A DNA stretch of 64,000 nt from Parietaria judaica (Eukaryota > Streptophyta > Magnoliopsida > Rosales > Urticaceae). Of the stretch, positions 1 through 11,494 are shown one piece after another. The notes under the pieces were generated by a model that worked only from the letters and a program-made list of their open reading frames with translations, was not told where the DNA came from and did no database searches. The position numbers and the translations under genes are program-made. Every line of letters begins with the position of its first letter. Position 1 is the stretch's first letter. Location of the stretch: NCBI GenBank assembly GCA_954871525.1, contig OX940865.1:19576420-19640419 (forward strand), read 5' to 3'.

Positions 1-171
1 CTACCCCGCACTGGAGTGAAGAGAAGAACTAGAACGGCGGAAGACTTAAGATGTAGAAGATCATAACATGACTAACTCAGTAGTTCGAATCTGATACAAT
101 ATTGGCGAAATTTATATATATGGTGTACGCACCAACGTATTGTCGAAAAGAGAACTTGCGAGAATGATTAA

Positions 172-416
172 CTAAGCTCCAATTGTGCCGGAACCGGCAA
201 TGAATACTCACGGATCGATGCGCGAGTTATGGAGTTGTGCAGTAGCAGAGGCTCCGGTACCATCGGCTAAAATTTCGAACGCATGCTTTACTTGTTTCAA
301 CGTGATCCCTCTCAGAACCGGGGAAACATCTTGCAGACGCTTCCTTGCAGGGGCAGCAGAGGCCGCAGCATGTGGCGCAAAGCACGAGCCACATTCAGTA
401 CTGTCATCTTCACCAT
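172..416 (-). pseudogene. Degenerate small secreted glycine-rich-type peptide gene (array copy 1)
   Basis: Broken member of the signal-peptide family repeated along the first 29 kb. The minus strand reads CGSCFAPHAAASAAPARKRLQ, matching the late signal peptide and PARKLLQ junction of the intact copies, but the ATG at 414-416 is in a different frame from this block. After the junction the frame stays open to LHNSRIDP and hits a stop. Past that stop the same frame continues FIAGSGTIGA and a second stop at 172-174, the same C-terminus as copies 2 and 5. At least one frameshift and one nonsense change are visible. No function is known for the family. Its place in the array and shared 3' sequence make homology firm; lack of function is inferred from the breaks. 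Confidence 0.65.
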
Positions 417-419
417 CTT

Positions 420-1780
420 TGATACTCGTAATAATTTCTTTATCTTTGGAGATAGATTTGTTTGGGAGATATTGCAGGGTGAACATCGCATATATAAAAA
501 TTAATACAGTATCAAATAACGCTTTTAAGAGAAATAAATTTAAATAAATTTAAATAAATTGTGTCGAAGTGATAATCAAATAACTTCGATTATGGCTGTC
601 TTAATCAAGCTACTTAAGGTCTTGAATTGCCTCTGTTGCAAGTTCAAGTCTTTTTACTTTAGGGTAAAACCGGGATCACGAACTGGGGTTTTAGCCTTTT
701 TTTTGTTCCGTTCTTGATTTTTTTTTTTTGGAACATCTACTAGAGGGAAACCGGGGTTACAAGTTGCTCGAATTAATCCAGATTAGATATAATTCACGTG
801 GTTTAAGCTTTGACTCAGAGATGAGAGATCATTATAAATTGAGAAAGAGGATTAAAGTGATAATGATGTGTAGTTAAATACTTAAGTTGTTCAATCTTGA
901 ATAAAATAGTCTCTATATATTCATAATCTTTCGGGTAGTCTCACAGCCCAAATAATACATATTATTTGCATATTAATTGAATAATGCTAAGCCGTGTTTC
1001 ACGTTCATGATATATACAATCACAACCCATTGAATGAAGCTTTGGTCATTTCATCATAAATATAATCCTCTACATATTCATGATCTTTTTGCTAGCCTTA
1101 CACTCCAAAGTGTCTATAAAAGTTATAATATAGAGGCAGAACTACTCAAGTTATAGTCCAATCCAAACCGTTGATTTTTTTGATCCGACTGTCGATTTTA
1201 AAAATTAAGAAAAATAAAATAAAATAAGGTATGAAACGGAAACCGGATATTGGGTTCCGGATAAAAATCGGAACTGGAATTTATGGTTCCAAAAAAATCT
1301 GGAACCAGAAAATTTTGGTTTCGGTTTTAATAGAACTGGAAACCATATTATGTACTATATTTACATAATTACCTACATCTATCAATACGAGAAAACAAAT
1401 AGTGTGAAAATTTCTAGAAGTTACATGTGTCCAAGATTTAACCACACATCTCAAATTCGGTTTATACTATTGAAAGAACATGAACGGAATTTTACGAAGA
1501 AGCAAACAATGAATATTGAAAAGTTTGGCTATGAAAAGAAGAAGAAAAAGACTGCGTTTAAGCCACCATAAAAATTAAAACATTGGATATGCATTGAAGG
1601 AATATATACACACAGGAGAGTCCAACAGAATCAAAGGTGTAATAATTTTTCATTCTCGTTTTATTCATAAATCATAACATCAAATGAAGTAGAACAGACA
1701 AACAAGCAAACTCGATAAAGACAACGACAGAGAAACATTAATGTTGCAGGCACCAGCTTATTATTGAAAAGATAACTTGC
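420..1780. other. Non-coding spacer with a decayed GGAACC-rich repeat
   Basis: No gene is supported here. Between about 1225 and 1345 there is a short run rich in GGAACC/GGTTCC and CCGGA words, typical of an eroded plant foldback transposon, but no ends or target duplication could be defined. At 1640-1720 the sequence again resembles the conserved 3' flank of the small-secreted-peptide genes (a Tail such as TTTATTCATAA followed by CATAACATC), belonging to array copy 2. Confidence 0.4.
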
Positions 1781-1792
1781 GAGAATGATTAC

Positions 1793-1950
1793 TTAAGCTC
1801 CAATGGTGTTGGAACCGGCAATGAATTCAAGGATGCGCGAGCTATGGAGACGTTGTTGCAGTAGCGGAGGCGCCTGAATCCGTGCCGGAACCAGCTGCTA
1901 GAGTATCGAACACAAGCTTTGCCGCCCTCGACTTCTCTGCCATCTCTGCT
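1793..1950 (-). pseudogene. C-terminal fragment of small secreted peptide gene (array copy 2)
   Basis: The minus strand ends with LHSSRILEFIAGSNTIGA and a stop at 1793-1795, nearly identical to the tail of copy 1 and like the tail of copy 5. Upstream another frame reads KLVFDTLAAGSGTDSGASATATTSP before a stop, parallel to KHAFEILADGTGASATA of copy 1, so a small insertion has shifted the frame in the middle. The signal peptide and PARKLLQ block are missing. A short methionine-started frame (MAEKSRAAKL) is present but has no signal peptide. Best read as a 5'-truncated, frameshifted relic. Confidence 0.6.
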
Positions 1951-2191
1951 AGAGTATCGATATATTTGTTTGTGAGGCTATCAAAGGGCGAACATCGCAT
2001 ATATATACACATTGAATATGATACATGTCAATGTGAACCACGTTTATCAATTTATTATTATGTGTGCGTCTTATTTGGTAGCCAAAAGATTATGAGAGGA
2101 TTTTATTGAAGATATTTGACAAGTACTATATTTTTGATGGATTCCTTTTCTAAAGACGTGTGAATGATCTAATACGAGTAATTATCATTTA

Positions 2192-2582
2192 AACTTAAAA
2201 AGGGAAAATGACGGCATAAATACCTAAAGTCTTTGAAAAGTTGACATTAAGTTCTCATTCTTCTTTTGGGTGGTGAAAGTTGTCAAACTCTCTTTTTTAT
2301 GTCTTTTGTCATGTTTCTGCCCTGAACCGCATCATGTCTCACGTTTTTAAACCTACTAAATACACTATTTTAATTAAAAAATGAAACTGATTTATCAATG
2401 ATAAACAAATTAATGGTATATTTAATGGGTTGAATATAGTGACACGTAACGCGGTTCTGGAAAAAAATATAATAAAATACACAAAATAAGAGTTTAAAAA
2501 CTTTCGCCATCTATGGAATAAAAAATGATAACTTAATGTCTATTTTCAAAGATTCGGCGACTCTTATTTTCCCAACTTAAAA
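2192..2582. mobile_element. Palindromic Mutator-like MITE, 373 bp, family P1
   Basis: Long terminal inverted repeats run GGGAAAATGACGGCATAA at the left and the complementary TTATTTTCCC at the right. The element (2201-2573) is flanked by a perfect 9-bp direct repeat AACTTAAAA at 2192-2200 and 2574-2582. Nine-base target duplications with long inverted repeats are characteristic of Mutator-like MITEs. A related copy lies at 50035-50375 and a half copy at 9075-9213. It encodes nothing. Confidence 0.8.
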
Positions 2583-2599
2583 TATGTATGAATCTTTGT

Positions 2600-4240
2600 A
2601 TGATCAATGAAGGCAAAATATCTTGTATATATCTCTCTGTTCCAATGAGAGCCAGCCTTTTGCATAAAATTTTTAATATAGAGATAAACATACCAAAGCT
2701 ACAAATAGCTTATTATTATTATCGCTTAACCTATATGTCTCTTTTGGCGTAGAAGATATATTTGAACGCTTAAGATATATTTATTTTTTACCGCTTAAAT
2801 TATCTATCATATACTGTTATAACAATAACTGTTTTTGAACGCTTAAATACTTATTTGCTTTTCATATTTTTTGAAAATGCAGTATATTATCATGATGCTA
2901 TTTTGAGCGTCTTCTCTTTTCATATTCTTTACATTGCTTTATGGTACTTATTACTGTAAGGTCCTGGAAGGCGGATTGAATTAACTGATGGAGTACATGT
3001 TTATGTTAGACTATTTTTGTGGATCAAATGTGCTTTTTTATTTTACAAATGTGGAGACGGTCTTATCTTAGGTATATGTACCTAATTGTGTTCCACTTTT
3101 TTGGGCTTATAGATAGGACTTGACTTGTCCTCTTCTATCGAGAGTGTATTTGCAAGGCGGATTCTTTTACCCCTATGTTTTTGAACGTTGACGTGCTCAA
3201 ACAAGGAAAGAGAAAGGTCCTCTCTTTATCATCATTTGGCTTCATCATTTTTGAAGCACTTCACCCAAACTACAACTTCAAACACCTTGGGGAAATCCTT
3301 TGGTGAAGGTGAAATGTCACCCAATGAGCTTGTAACTGAAAAAAATTCAGCGTGACGTTCTGCAAGTGGAGCTTGCACCCTGGATCATTCGGAAGATGAA
3401 GGATGGCTTCGCTTAGCTCGTTACAACATAGAGGGAGAGTGTTTATGTTTATTTGGTATGGAATATTCATTTTTAACAATCCTTCTGTAATCTTGGTTTG
3501 ATCAATCTGAGCGAGTGCTGCCCGGAGTAGATTATCCAACATGAATTTTGCGAACTGGGTTAACAAAAACTCTCAAGTTCTGTTTATGTTTTGTTTAATC
3601 TTCTAACATACATAAATTGTGAGAAATTTGACTTTACACTAGCCAAATTAAAATTCTAATATATAATTTCTAATCCAAATATATATTTTCTTAGAATTTG
3701 ATGGGTTATTTTCTTGGTAAAGGCGCATGCATTTTACCAAAAAGAAACTTATACCAATTTGTAGGTATATTTCAAAGTACAACCCGTATACTTTATATTA
3801 TTTTGGTGCCACGGTTTAAGATTATTTAGTCACGAGTCTATTGTAAAATCTACTGGTACTTTTTAGAGCGTTGCATATTAATATTTTAAAAACGAATCAC
3901 AAGACCTATTTTTACGAATGAATGTGGACAATGTATATGATGTCGTAGGAACCTTGAAGATCATTTTCAGGAATGATAAATTTTTAAAAGGAAGAATAGC
4001 GACATAAGTTACATAAGTTACAAGTATGAGAAATTTGGTCACATGTTCTCAATTATTTTATGAGAGAATAGGTATCTAATAGTAGTAAATTATTTTCCTC
4101 GATTGGTACCTAATTAGTTTATTTACCTAGTAACATGATCATATACATTGCATATAGATAAAACCAAGCTAGGTTAGATGCAGTACTAATACATACATTG
4201 TTGGATTGAAGGAAATGATAAAGAGTATAGTCTAGAAGAA
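2600..4240. other. Spacer without a supported gene
   Basis: AT-rich sequence. A 98-codon open frame on the minus strand (3270-3566) lies in the least AT-rich part (2960-3570). It has no signal peptide, no motif I recognise and no splice context I could confirm, so it is not called as a gene. The stretch 2960-3250 contains the word AAGGCGGATT twice and could be a captured fragment, but no source is recognised. Confidence 0.4.
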
Positions 4241-4250
4241 ACAACGTGCA

Positions 4251-4372
4251 AGCATTATTCATTCTATATATAACATCAGCTGAGCTCGACGAAGACGAAT
4301 TCAAATACAAAGCCAAGGCAAGGACACAACGGTAATTTGGGGATATTTATACAAACTACAAAGCATGAAGCG
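4251..4372 (-). pseudogene. 3'-flank relic of a small secreted peptide gene
   Basis: Sequence matching the conserved region downstream of the intact genes: the order ATTATTCATTCT, AAATACA, GGATATTTAT and CAAAGCATGAA is the same as at 13440-13540, 24860-24960 and 28400-28500. No coding part remains. Call rests on shared word order only. Confidence 0.45.
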
Positions 4373-4602
4373 GTATGCGGATCAAGAGATTTTTTTATTT
4401 ATTTATTAAATTCAAATCAGGCTAGACCCAGCTCTTCATTTTGGACAAAAAAGTCCCCAGTTTTTAGATAAAAAAATGGGCGCTAAAATTTTCACCCTTA
4501 AATTTTATAAACTGATTATTGTAATAGTATTTAGCAAATTGTGAAATTTGAATATAATCTTCTAAATTTATCCAATTAAATAAATATATATGTATATACA
4601 CA

Positions 4603-6281
4603 CGCATAAATAGTTAGAGGTGTCAAGTGGGCCGGGTCGGCCCATGCCCACCCGCCCCGACTCGTCAAAATAAGCGGGTTCACCCCGCCCCGCCCCGTTT
4701 TTTTGTGGGCCGGGCTAGACTCGCCCCTATCAAAAGGGTCAGGCTGGGTTATGCTTTTCTAGGCCCGCCCCAAACCCGCCCCGCCCCATCAAACGCCCGC
4801 CCCGCCCCGCCCCGAAGCCCACATAAGCCCGCCTCTTGGCCAACTCGCCCCGCCCCGTTTAAAAAAGCCCATATAAACCATATTTTTACTTGTTTTACTG
4901 TTAATTTTTTTGGTATTGGTGCCCTAATAAATCAAGTAATCCACCATATCGTCAACTTTTATCCTTTTTTCTTTTACAACATTGATAATGATTACTAATA
5001 ATTCAGTCGTTTTGTTTTTGATATCGTTTGTAATTGTTATGTATCATTTGGTAACTCTATTTCTATTTAATGGCGTGACTGTGAGGCTCATAAATGATTT
5101 ATAAAAAATTATAATAAAAATATCATAATTAATATTATAAAAATAAAAAAAATACTCTAAATATTTTATTGTTATAGAAATTAACAATTATCTTTGTATT
5201 ACATGACTTATTAATTTATTTTGTACATATATTCTACTAAATGTAGCTCTTAGATTTTTTAATTAATTTTTTTAAATTTATTAATCAAAATTCTATAATC
5301 GATTATTCTCTAGTTTTAATTTTAGTTTGAGAATGAATTAATCAATTACGACATTGCGTGATTTCATGTATAAAACATAATTTCTTAATTCATTAGTTTG
5401 ACCTTTACAATTTATAATTACTGGCCATGTTCATAAATCATTATTCTAATTTTATACTCAATAATTAATTTCAAAATCACTCATTATCATTTTATTATTC
5501 AATTAGCACTATCATATTCACTATTTAACATCTAAATCTTGAAATTCACGAATCAATTCAACGCTCATTAATTTTAAACTATCAAGTTATAATTCGCTAA
5601 TCAATTTCATAACTTACTAATCAATTTCATTATTCACGAGGTATATACCTTCGGTTTGACGATTCACTAATCTATTTCGTACTAACATATTCATTTAGAT
5701 TTTATAATTGATTAATTTCAAGTTTCAACTTTAGAATTTATAATTATTAGTCACGTTCATTATTCACTATTCTAATTTTATTATTCACTAATTAATTTCA
5801 AAATCACGTATTCTCATTTTATTGTTCACTTTCACTTTCATGTTCACTATTCAATCTTTACATCTTGAAATTCATGAATCAATTCAACATTCATTCATGC
5901 TATACTTTCAAGTTATAATTTGTTATTCATTCATTCATGTATTTACTCTCCGTAAAAATCCAACCCGTTTTGGTTTATGAAAAGCTCACCAAATTCGACC
6001 CGTAAAAGCCCACTAAACTCGACTCGTAAAAGCCCACTAAATCGACTCGTAAAAAGCCCGCCCCGCCTCGCCCCGTGACATTGTGGGTTCGGGTTCATGG
6101 GCCGGGGTGGGCCTTGATGCCTTTTCCAAAACCCGCCCCGCCCCGAAACCCGCCCCGCCCCGCCCCGCCCCGCACATTGAACGGGGCGGGTCAAACCCGC
6201 CCCGTTTAACATGCGGGTTTAACGGGTTGTGGGCCGGGTTGGCCCACCCCGGCCCACTTGACACCTCTACGCATAATTAGT
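4603..6281. mobile_element. 1.66 kb non-autonomous inverted-repeat transposon with GC-rich ends
   Basis: The element (4615-6269) begins TAGAGGTGTCAAGTGGGCC and ends with its exact reverse complement. Subterminal regions are packed with CCGCCCCG words (about 4650-4860 and 6050-6215), while the 1.2 kb centre is very AT-rich and full of short AATTCAC/TTCATTCA variants. It is bounded by 12-bp direct repeats that differ at one base (CGCATAAATAGT at 4603-4614, CGCATAATTAGT at 6270-6281). A related unfilled stretch at about 11480-11540 supports the insertion. The ends resemble hAT-type MITEs, but hAT duplications are 8 bp, so superfamily is uncertain. No transposase is encoded. A truncated relative lies at 47850-47950. 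Confidence 0.8.
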
Positions 6282-6768
6282 GTACATACATTACATAATG
6301 AAAAACGGGTTAGCATTTATCATATTATAAATATGCGTGTTTGCCAAAAGATTAAGAGAGGATTTTATTCAAGATATTGGAAGAATACTATATGTTTTTT
6401 TTTTTTTTTGATCCGTGACTATTTTTATATGTGGTGATCAAACACGAGTATTTATCAATATACATATATATATATATATATATCAATTTAATATACCATA
6501 AAGCCGGCCAAAAGATCATGCATATTTATAGATGGAGAGGATTTTATTAAGAGATATTATTGGACAAGTATAAACGGGCTTACTGTCCTTGCATTATCTC
6601 GAAGTTTTTTTTTTCTAGTCAAAGGTGTGGAGGAGTGAAATCATATACAACGAACTCGAACCACTTAAGTTGACATTTTAAAAAAACGAGACTACTTAAT
6701 AACAATTTATAATAACATTTATATATACTTAATAACAATTATATTTAATCAAGCTACTTAATAACGTG

Positions 6769-7479
6769 TTAACAATCAGTGACGGAGCCAGCCTTTCAAC
6801 ATAGAAGGGGCACCGAATAATTTTTTACAAAAATACTTGAAAACAATGCAAAATTATAGCATATCTTAGATAATAAAAAATAACTCTAAAAATAATACTT
6901 TACAGCGGATGACGTCGAGACTTCGTATTTTAAAAGTACTGTAAAAGAAAAAAATAAAAGCTCAACAATGTAAAATAATAGCATATCTTAGAGAGAAGGT
7001 CAGTGAGACTGAGGTTTCGATATTCGGCGAAACAAAAGTTCCCGCGATAGAGAGGCTCTATAGACAAACTACAATTGGGACATAAAAAATAAAAATGTAC
7101 TTTTATATACACACACTCAATAAATCAAATGACTAAATACATAAACATACTCAAAATAACAAAATCAGCAAACATTTAAAACAAACTCATTAACATAGAA
7201 AATCAATATATCATTATTCATTAACGGACCGCTAACCCATCTCATACGATTTAACATATTACACTAATATATAACATATTACAATCACAAATCGCAGAGA
7301 AAAAAGAAACACGTACAGGAGGAGAGTCGGAGTCTCTAGCACAGCAAAAAAATAGGAATGTTAGTTACTAAATTAAAAAAATTCGACCTCAACATACACG
7401 TATAATTTTTTTTTTTTACAAAATTGAGCAAGGGCAGGGGCCCATTGTGGGTCCCCCTGCCTCCGTGCCTGTTAACAGT
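6769..7479. mobile_element. hAT-type non-autonomous element, 695 bp
   Basis: The element (6777-7471) begins CAGTGACGGAGCCAGCC and ends with the near-complement GGCAGG/CCTCCGTGCCTG type sequence. It is flanked by 8-bp direct repeats with one mismatch, TTAACAAT (6769-6776) and TTAACAGT (7472-7479). CAG...CTG termini and 8-bp duplications fit the hAT superfamily. The inside has no supported gene. A related left end starts near 63629, and a right-end-like fragment (ccgcccctg) lies at about 13296-13311. Confidence 0.75.
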
Positions 7480-8340
7480 ATCCATAATGCGCTGAAACAC
7501 GGCTTAGTAGTTTTGTCTTCGATTTATCAACGATGTAGGTTATTTATGTATATATATAACCATGTATTTTGGGAAAAGCTCGTAGGTATCTTTGCTTCAA
7601 TAAGACGCGGCTAATTATTGAATATGTATAATGTTGCTTACCAAGCTACTTTTATTTTTTATATTTTTGTTCGGGCAAACACATATTTTTTTTTCAAGAC
7701 CAAATTAAGTTACTAATATTTACTATTTTCCTGTGATGAAGTTCTCAAATGTATTAATTATTTTACTTCTTTTCGATATTCCACATATTTTTCAATTGAT
7801 TTAATAAAATTTTGAATATGTCATTTAATCTGGGACACGTGTCACTTCCGAATGATTGGGAATTCCGTTAATGAAAAATCCAAGCTGTGAACAATTATTG
7901 AGAATTTTTTTTTTTTTTTTATGAAAAGAAAATTATGCTTACGTCACTATAAAAGTGAACATATTAGATACCAGCTACGCAGCTATTATTAACTTATATA
8001 TAATAATAGTAAAATTATATATATATTTTTTAATTTGGGTAATCGGGTAGCCAAAGGATTGAGAATTTACAGAGGATTTGATGGGAGATTGGATAAATTA
8101 AATATACTTTAATGAGTTAGTGATACACGTGAATACTTAAAATTGAGTTGGAAATGAATGAGTAAACATGGGATACTATCATATAATTTGTTTTAATTTT
8201 TTATCTTTCCAAGCAAGAACAATTTTAATGAAGATGGAGGATTTGGATTTTGAAAGAATAATTTTTCTGGATGAAAATAATTTTGTGTAATAATATATTG
8301 GTATATATATTTAAGGAGTACGAAAGAATAAATAGTACGT
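7480..8340. other. Spacer upstream of array copy 4
   Basis: AT-rich spacer with homopolymer T runs. At 8049-8095 it carries one copy of the recurring block beginning AGCCAAAGGATT, described under the array findings. No gene or transposon end was recognised. Confidence 0.4.
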
Positions 8341-8524
8341 ACTAGAAACAAACTTTCATTCTCCGTTTATTCATAACATGAAGAAGACAAATTATACAAA
8401 CACAAACACAAATACAAGACGATCGTTTCGGGATATTCATAATGAAGGGCATTGTGGGAAGGATAACGGTGCAGTACTAGTCATATATTAGAAGATAGTT
8501 TCCTGAGAATGATTGCGTGTAAAT

Positions 8525-8767
8525 TTACGGATTAAGGATACCAGCAGTAACATCAGCCTCAGCAGCAAGACCGAAATCATCAACAGCAATAACAACATCA
8601 CCTTCGACATCATCAAGTTCAAAATCAAAATTAACACCAACACCCGAACCAGCCTCAGCATTACCACCAACGCCGAGCTGCAGAAGCTTTCTTGCGGGAG
8701 TAGCGGTGGCGGTGGCGGTGGCGCAAAGCACGAGCATGATCATCACGAGAGCCACAGACTTCGCCAT
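8525..8767 (-). CDS. Small secreted peptide precursor (80 aa), array copy 4, intact
   Basis: Single-exon gene of unknown function. Residues 1 to about 20 (MAKSVALVMIMLVLCATATA) form a classical secretion signal; the junction TPARKLLQLGVGG follows, and cleavage is expected near it. The mature part of about 50 residues is acidic and poor in cysteine (it contains no Cys, so it is not a cysteine-rich defensin): it alternates Gly/Ala/Val with Asp/Glu and ends GILNP. The start is chosen because the same ATG and the same following eight residues occur in every other copy. A TATA box lies 67 bp upstream at 8834-8841, in the same spot as in the other intact copies. Product is likely exported to the apoplast or cell wall (inference). 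Confidence 0.75.
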   Translation of the reverse strand: MAKSVALVMIMLVLCATATATATPARKLLQLGVGGNAEAGSGVGVNFDFELDDVEGDVVIAVDDFGLAAEADVTAGILNP

Positions 8768-8833
8768 CTTGTTTGATTCTTTTCTTACTTTCTTTTATTC
8801 GTATATGCAAAATAAGATTCGGTGAAGCACACA

Positions 8834-8841
8834 TATTTATA
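8834..8841 (-). promoter_or_regulatory. TATA box of array copy 4
   Basis: TATAAATA on the minus strand, 67 bp before the ATG, within a block (AGACACATTCC..GGTGAAGCACACA on the plus strand) that is conserved upstream of copies 6 and 7. Confidence 0.6.
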
Positions 8842-9074
8842 GACACATTCCTTAGGGAAGATGATATATAATAATTGAATAAATTCATACAGTATTTCTA
8901 TTCTACCTAATATATAATTATCTTTTTTTCTTTCAGTTATTATTATCGGGCTCCTAGCTACGGTAGGCAAAAGAGTTTGGAACTTTAATGTTGAAAGAAT
9001 ATGCTAATTTTGTTTGGACATACAACTGGCGAAACTACCACATATATTTTACTGCCCTAGGGTAGTAAAATATA

Positions 9075-9213
9075 TGGATTTAACTTTTAAACCTATTAAA
9101 TATAACATTGTTTATTATTGATAAATTAGTCTAATTTTTCAAGTAAAAATACTATATTAAATGGGTTTAAGAAGTTTTCAAAGACTTTTTTACTTATACC
9201 GTCATTTTCCCTA
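9075..9213. mobile_element. Truncated copy of palindromic MITE family P1
   Basis: The right half matches the element at 2201-2573: TTTAAACCTATTAAATA, TTGATAAATTAGT, ATTAAATGGGTTTAAG and a terminal ACCGTCATTTTCCC. The left inverted repeat is missing. Confidence 0.55.
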
Positions 9214-9214
9214 A

Positions 9215-9497
9215 AATATGTGTGTTAGTAATGTAGGTACTACCGATATATATTAATCCATACAAAATATCAATATAAGTTATAACTCATTCAAATAATA
9301 ATAATAATAAATCAATATATATTTATATAATTTCATATTCTTAATAAAGTTAAAAAAAAAAAAAGTTAAAGGCAAATGAGTGATCAATAATACTTTAGTC
9401 GTAGTTTATCATATAAATATATATATATATTTATATATATATATATATATATACCACTAAAACTTGATATAGTATTAATGTGAACCACATTTATCAA

Positions 9498-9530
<33 letters not shown>

Positions 9531-9700
9531 TGTGTGTTATATTCGGATAGCCAAAAGATTATGACAAGATTTTATTGAAGATATTGGACAAGCACATTAT
9601 ATAATTTTTGTTATTGGTATTTTTAAACGTAAAAAATTATAATTTAGTAAATTATATGATTAATATTGTATAATTTGATTCAACGTCTAGCACACGCTCG
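9215..9700. other. AT-rich spacer with TA and ATT microsatellites
   Basis: Contains a (TA)n run at about 9415-9455 and an (ATT)n run at 9497-9523, plus the recurring block GCCAAAAGATTATGA at 9547-9595. No gene. Confidence 0.5.
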
Positions 9701-9726
9701 AAGTGTGAAAAATGACGTTTAATGAC

Positions 9727-9813
9727 TCATACAATCGCGCCGGCCACGCAGGCCGTGCAAGTCGTGCCGGCTACGCGGGTCGCGCAGGTCGCGCAGGCCG
9801 CGCGGGCCGCGCA
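9727..9813. repeat. GC-rich 9-bp minisatellite
   Basis: A short array of CGCGCAGGC-type 9-base units, very CpG-rich in an otherwise AT-rich background. Because the unit is a multiple of three it gives a Gly-Arg-Ala open frame, but there is no supporting gene structure. Confidence 0.7.
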
Positions 9814-9814
9814 G

Positions 9815-10440
9815 ACAATATATTAATTGTTCAAGGGCCCAACAATGTAATTATTAATTACTCAAAGGTCCTTACAGCCTCCTATAAATATGAGCTTCAT
9901 TTCAATCAAATGGTAAGTCGTTCAAACACGAAATAATCCACTGAAACGCTCTCTAACGCGATAAAACCTCCATTTTTCCGTTCTATTAAATATCCCGACT
10001 TAAATACCCGACTAATGTTGAGCGTCTGAGGTGAATAGGGAGGTACCCCCTCCCGTTCCCCTTACTAGGTTTTTTCTATTTCTACAGAGGGATAAGTTAG
10101 CTAGAGCGGGAGTGGTGCCTGGTTGTTGACCTGCCCTACGGAGGTTCCGGTTCTCTACGGTCGTCGACCTATGTCCCGAGTCTTAGGACTTTGCGGTAAC
10201 AGGTCAGAGGACCCAGTTCTGGCCCGACGGTAAGCGGAGGGTCCGACCTACATGATTCCAGAGTCCAAGCTCTAAAAAAGTTCAACCAACGGTATTGGGC
10301 CCGGCCCAAATTCAGTACTTGGGTCGCTTTAATGTTGATCCATTTTTTGGCATTAACAATTTTTATGTAGGAAATGTTCGAATTAATATTTAAATTCATA
10401 GGGCTTTTTGAATTTTGAGCCGACTATATTATTTGGTAAC
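9815..10440. other. Unassigned moderately GC-rich stretch
   Basis: The part 10040-10320 is more GC-rich than its surroundings and lacks long open frames. It looks like eroded transposon sequence, but I recognise no family. Confidence 0.3.
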
Positions 10441-11330
10441 GGGCCCACCCGGGCTCATATATTTGTTTATCTCCAAGAAATTATTCTTTTGATATTGTGT
10501 GGTAATTGGCTTATTGACCCATATAATGCCAAAATGAGGAGTTTGTAAGAACATTGTTTAGTTCTTTGTCTTTTTGTCATTATGTTAAGGAAACATGTTG
10601 TGTGAATACTTGCCAATGACAATAGAGGTCTCGAGTAGTTCGCTTGAGATCTGCGCACTTTTGGAAGAGATTCGTTGCTAGAGTCAAACATCTTCGTCAG
10701 AGTTATTGCCACGATCCTCCAGCTCATTCACCATCGTGATGTGAATGATGCTGGAATTGATTTGATTGAAGGTATCTGTTGTACCTTTAATTCTCTTGAT
10801 CATGGAATCCTTGGTTGTCTTTTTTGGAAGCCAAGAAGACTGACCTATTTAGCCTTCGCTGGATGTAGATGAACATCGAGCACTTTGAATGTAAGCACAT
10901 GCATCTGCTTGATTCAGATCTGGAGGGTCTTGAGATCTCATTTGAGGAGTGATGATAATTGGCTTTGGACAGTTGAAGCATCGCAAGATCGTTTTGAAGA
11001 GAAACATACCCTTTCCCTAGAGTTGGATCACCAGCTGGGTTTGGTCTTGAGGGGGAGTAGTCTATTGCCTTGTGAAACTCATATAAGTATCATGTATAAC
11101 CGTGTAACACATGTAAATGTTTTCCAATAAAATAAATAATCTAGGTCTGTGCCCCGCAGAGTAAGTTCCTGCAAGGGGTTCACGAACTGCGTTACTGAAT
11201 ACCGTGTGTTCATTTTTCATTTACTCTATACACATATTTGGTAATTTGAGCTATCATTGTACGTGTTGATATACTTGTCACAACATCATTGTTAACATCG
11301 CAAGTACCCAATTTCTGAGACCAGGTCGAA
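10440..11330 (+). mobile_element. Decayed retroelement 3' end (tentative)
   Basis: Stop-ridden sequence of coding-like composition runs to a polypurine stretch, TTGAGGGGGAG at about 11048-11058, of the sort that precedes the 3' LTR of copia elements. It is followed by LTR-like sequence with an AATAAA signal at about 11127. No second LTR, target duplication or recognisable reverse transcriptase remains. Could also be an unrelated pseudogene. Confidence 0.3.
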
Positions 11331-11339
11331 ATGGTATAT

Positions 11340-11460
11340 AGGTGCTAAATTTCACCCTTAAATTTTATAAACTGATTTTTTTTTGTAATAGTTACAATAT
11401 TTAGCAATTTTACAAAATTTGAATACAATCCAATTTAATCGAATTAAATATATACATATT

Positions 11461-11494
<34 letters not shown>

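Noticed and set aside
3270..3566. 98-codon minus-strand frame
   Set aside because: No recognisable domain, no promoter or splice support, and no homologue elsewhere in the window.
4627..4998. 123-codon Pro/Arg-rich frame in the GC-rich transposon end
   Set aside because: Composition is a translation of CCGCCCCG repeats in the subterminal region of a MITE-like element.
9712..9936. Gly-Arg-Ala repeat frame, a possible RGG-type peptide
   Set aside because: Comes from a 9-bp minisatellite with no signal peptide, promoter or family counterpart.
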